Source of the DNA: an uncultured Flavobacteriaceae bacterium
Lineage (GTDB): Bacteria > Bacteroidota > Bacteroidia > Flavobacteriales > Flavobacteriaceae
Assembly: GCA_943842245.1 (NCBI GenBank)
Contig: CALTAJ010000001.1
Span: 825,919-889,918, forward strand
Length of the DNA: 64,000 bases
Direction: 5' to 3'
Shown here one piece after another: positions 62,901-64,000 of this stretch. The first letter of the stretch is position 1; every line of letters begins with the position of its first letter. The notes under the pieces are model-generated. The model ran no database searches. It was not told the DNA's origin and worked only from the letters and a program-made list of their open reading frames with translations. The translations under genes were made by a program, and so were the position numbers.

Positions 62901-64000
62901 ATGCTTATATTGACCTCCACCAAGAGCTGTATTTAAAACAGTGGTTAATGTGGGGGTAAATCCAGTAAAGGTCACTGTGAGACTACTTGCCAATAATTCT
63001 TTATCCGATTCAAAACTAAAAGTTGCTACATCACCATCATTAACTGCGGAGGTTGCAATTGGTGCTAAATTATTATTATCAGAAAGAGCGTAATTTGATA
63101 GAGTAGGATTTTTAGCGTCTAAAACAATATCTTTACTATCGGCAAGATTTGTAGTATTGGAAGTGACATAAGCAAGAGTTAAACTGGCTGTACTGGAAGA
63201 AGAATCAACTATCGTTCCTCCATTAAGTTCCAAAGCTGTAATATTTAAATCACTTGAACTAACCTCTTGCTCAACTATGCCATTAAATGTCAAAGTAGTT
63301 GTACCAGATCCATCAAAATAATATACATAAGAATCAGGAGTAGTGTTTAATAAGAGTCTTGGAGTATCTGTTACAATTACAGATTCAGAAAAAGTTACAG
63401 TTAAAGTTACCGTATCTGATTGAGCATTATTCCCATCATAATCCGTATAAGTTCCATTAGTCATTGGGCTTCTAATGTTAACTATAGTAGGTGTTATTGT
63501 ATCTACATTAAGGGAAATTGTAGTAGAAGCAGCATTTCCAGCAACGTCAATCATTTCAACGGTAAAAGTGACTACTCCGCTATAACTAGGTGGAGAGTAG
63601 GAATAGGTCCAACTACCACCAGAAGAAGTCATGCCGAAATCATTACTTCCTCCAGAAGTAATTATAGTTAGGGTTGGGGTACCCGAAATGGTTTCATCGA
63701 CACCTGCTGTTAGCAATACCGTCTCACCAACAGTTAAAACATTATCTGCATCATTTTCTACTAGAGTAATGGTAGGTGCTGTATTATCAATGGTGAAAGT
63801 GATACTAGTGGTTCCTGCGTAGGCTTTGCCTGAGACATCCGTTCCTGCTACGGTAGCTGAGACAATGCCACTAGTGGTGGTCGAGACCGTCCAAGGATAG
63901 GTCCATACATCAGCAGTAGTTGATGCGGTCATCGCAACATTGGATACCTCCCCTGTTATGTTAATCGTTGGAGCTGAAGCCATCGCCTCACTAAAAGTAG
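59961..64000 (-). CDS. Giant T9SS type B substrate with Ig-like, cadherin-like and TSP3 repeats (5' end beyond window)
   Basis: At least 1345 residues; the frame stays open through the right edge (TFSEAMASAPT..., an Ig-like repeat), so the true start lies outside. Order from an internal Met at 63983: bacterial Ig-like repeats to about 415 (SITFTIDNTAPTI), a cadherin-type domain (418-508), a Calx-beta-like domain (510-618), a first thrombospondin type 3 Ca-binding array (about 621-814), a distinct 150-residue insert (815-964), a second TSP3 array (966-1236), then the type B sorting signal FFSPNSDGVNDTW ... GWLYLTR. Predicted cell-surface adhesin exported by the T9SS and paired with the downstream sprF-like gene. 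Confidence 0.95.
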   Translation of the reverse strand, partial: TFSEAMASAPTINITGEVSNVAMTASTTADVWTYPWTVSTTTSGIVSATVAGTDVSGKAYAGTTSITFTIDNTAPTITLVENDADNVLTVGETVLLTAGVDETISGTPTLTIITSGGSNDFGMTSSGGSWTYSYSPPSYSGVVTFTVEMIDVAGNAASTTISLNVDTITPTIVNIRSPMTNGTYTDYDGNNAQSDTVTLTVTFSESVIVTDTPRLLLNTTPDSYVYYFDGSGTTTLTFNGIVEQEVSSSDLNITALELNGGTIVDSSSSTASLTLAYVTSNTTNLADSKDIVLDAKNPTLSNYALSDNNNLAPIATSAVNDGDVATFSFESDKELLASSLTVTFTGFTPTLTTVLNTALGGGQYKHEFSFTVSNTFPEGDVLFEFSATDQVTSTGVPVGNPTGIVDNDIFLDRIVINRTAPTITSNANLASDENSTTGPTITASEGVVFSIIGGADQALISINQQLGNLTFNSAPDFEVPVDAGADNTYEIIVKAIDQVGLTVTQTVTIQINDLNDTFGVQALQTDVQTTESAETATIGFVLITQPTANVTIGLSLSDTTEGSLSTTQLTFTPESWNVTQIITITGVDDGLADGDVIYQLITTNSVSDDVTYNGLVIDNVTLTNIDDEIDSDGDGFFDYQDAFPNDSSEWLDTDNDGIGNNTDFDDDGDGISDVYEKMLETDPLDVNSTPSDFNGNGIPDALEDSDGDGLFDNIDQFPLDPTRSLDNDGDGISDTDDPDDDDDGILDDQDDFPLDSRYNTDTDNNGIPNLIDPDDDGDGYDDDEDVFPLDGTEHEDTDLDGIGNNADTDDDGDGIMDVAEDEFITIRQNYKVEIQGSNKSNFVPLPKIPIERKNVGKWKIRKRISGGADRDKFKIKGGEPASRKETAQQKAEESEGYLVFINPPDINNPTDHNRDNIYEVEVSYINTIGGDERVPEPENKGEIKANGFELKVIELKSNPIPLEEAASFEITSDLDGDLINNSLDSDDDGDGILSLFEKGGVLLSEEDVLLDTDGDEYVDFQDPDDDNDGIFTQHEYSDPDGNGAPDDAVDSDGDGTPDYLDQDDDNDGIDTFNELPDQDGDGNSSDALDFDGDGIPDYLDTDDDNDGLTTIVEGLKDTDVDGTPDYHDLDDENDGVDTINELNDLGQPLDTDGDGVIDPLDIDDDGDGLNTLLEDVNGNGDPRDDDTDSDGKANYLESSLLDQDDDGVVDQFDSVDDDPYNDQDGDGYPNLDEKLAGTNPLDPNSFPQGFDNPALRASVDIVSFFSPNSDGVNDTWQVKEIDRYPNNQVWIFTRTGYEVFNTQNYRNDWSGTQNGNPLPEGSYYYRIDLDGNSTVDFEGWLYLTR

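Noticed and set aside
63420..63671. Open frame on the plus strand opposite the adhesin gene
   Set aside because: Low-complexity antisense of a Ser/Thr/Ile-rich repeat region; no promoter or family signature.

Overview
The window comes from an AT-rich chromosome of a Bacteroidota bacterium, almost certainly a marine member of the Flavobacteriaceae. The evidence is the gene repertoire: SprE/PorW, a PorP/SprF protein beside a substrate with a type B C-terminal sorting domain (both type IX secretion), DUF6341/DUF6427 around purD, DUF4837-tatA-M23-GH3, DUF4292-EnvC, and an F-type ATP synthase operon without beta and epsilon subunits. The promoters have the Bacteroidota form TAnnTTTG rather than TATAAT. 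Genus was not determined.

Layout. 1-8.2 kb: start of a PlsC-like acyltransferase, trpS, an HU-TM-SPOR protein, an envelope/nucleotide block (EnvC-like, DUF4292 lipoprotein, sugar nucleotidyltransferase, dut), a frameshifted SdpI-family gene, a HEAGH lipoprotein and glycerate kinase. 8.2-16.7 kb: one long leftward block sprE/porW - bactofilin - atpZ - small membrane protein - atpB-E-F-H-A-G. 17-28.6 kb: ferredoxin reductase, DUF6427/DUF6341/purD, a small polysaccharide cluster, GH3-like protein, M23 peptidase, tatA, DUF4837, pgk and holB. 28.6-36.4 kb: a methyltransferase, mnmG and ybeY with two parS-like ParB sites on either side of mnmG, then gltX, an SPFH protein, glnS, folB and tRNA-Cys. 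36.4-43 kb: DUF2807, rnr, a 500-bp AT-rich gap, rpiB, a GNAT protein, rnpA and an M1 peptidase. 43-54.3 kb: metallo-hydrolase, SMP-30 protein, SulP transporter with a UspA partner, esterase, lepA, dusB, an FtsX-type permease, rbfA, DUF2452 and two tiny membrane proteins. 54.4-57.4 kb: a sulfatase and a serine hydrolase.

The accessory part begins at a tRNA with a CAU anticodon (57.7 kb). Behind its terminator lies a compact locus: a 122-residue protein that shows all three motifs of HUH (Rep-type) endonucleases, then a 374-bp spacer with two tandem promoters and at least five stem-loops (three of them abutting), then an unrecognised 65-residue gene and a G-rich tract. This is the best candidate for an undescribed mobile or domesticated element. 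The window ends in a PorP/SprF gene coupled to a giant multidomain surface protein that runs off the right edge.

The genome is very compact. Seven convergent gene pairs meet with overlapping or touching stop codons. Several promoters lie only 4-8 bases before the start codon, which suggests leaderless mRNAs; one such gene (ybeY) appears to have no ATG, GTG or TTG start for its full-length product.
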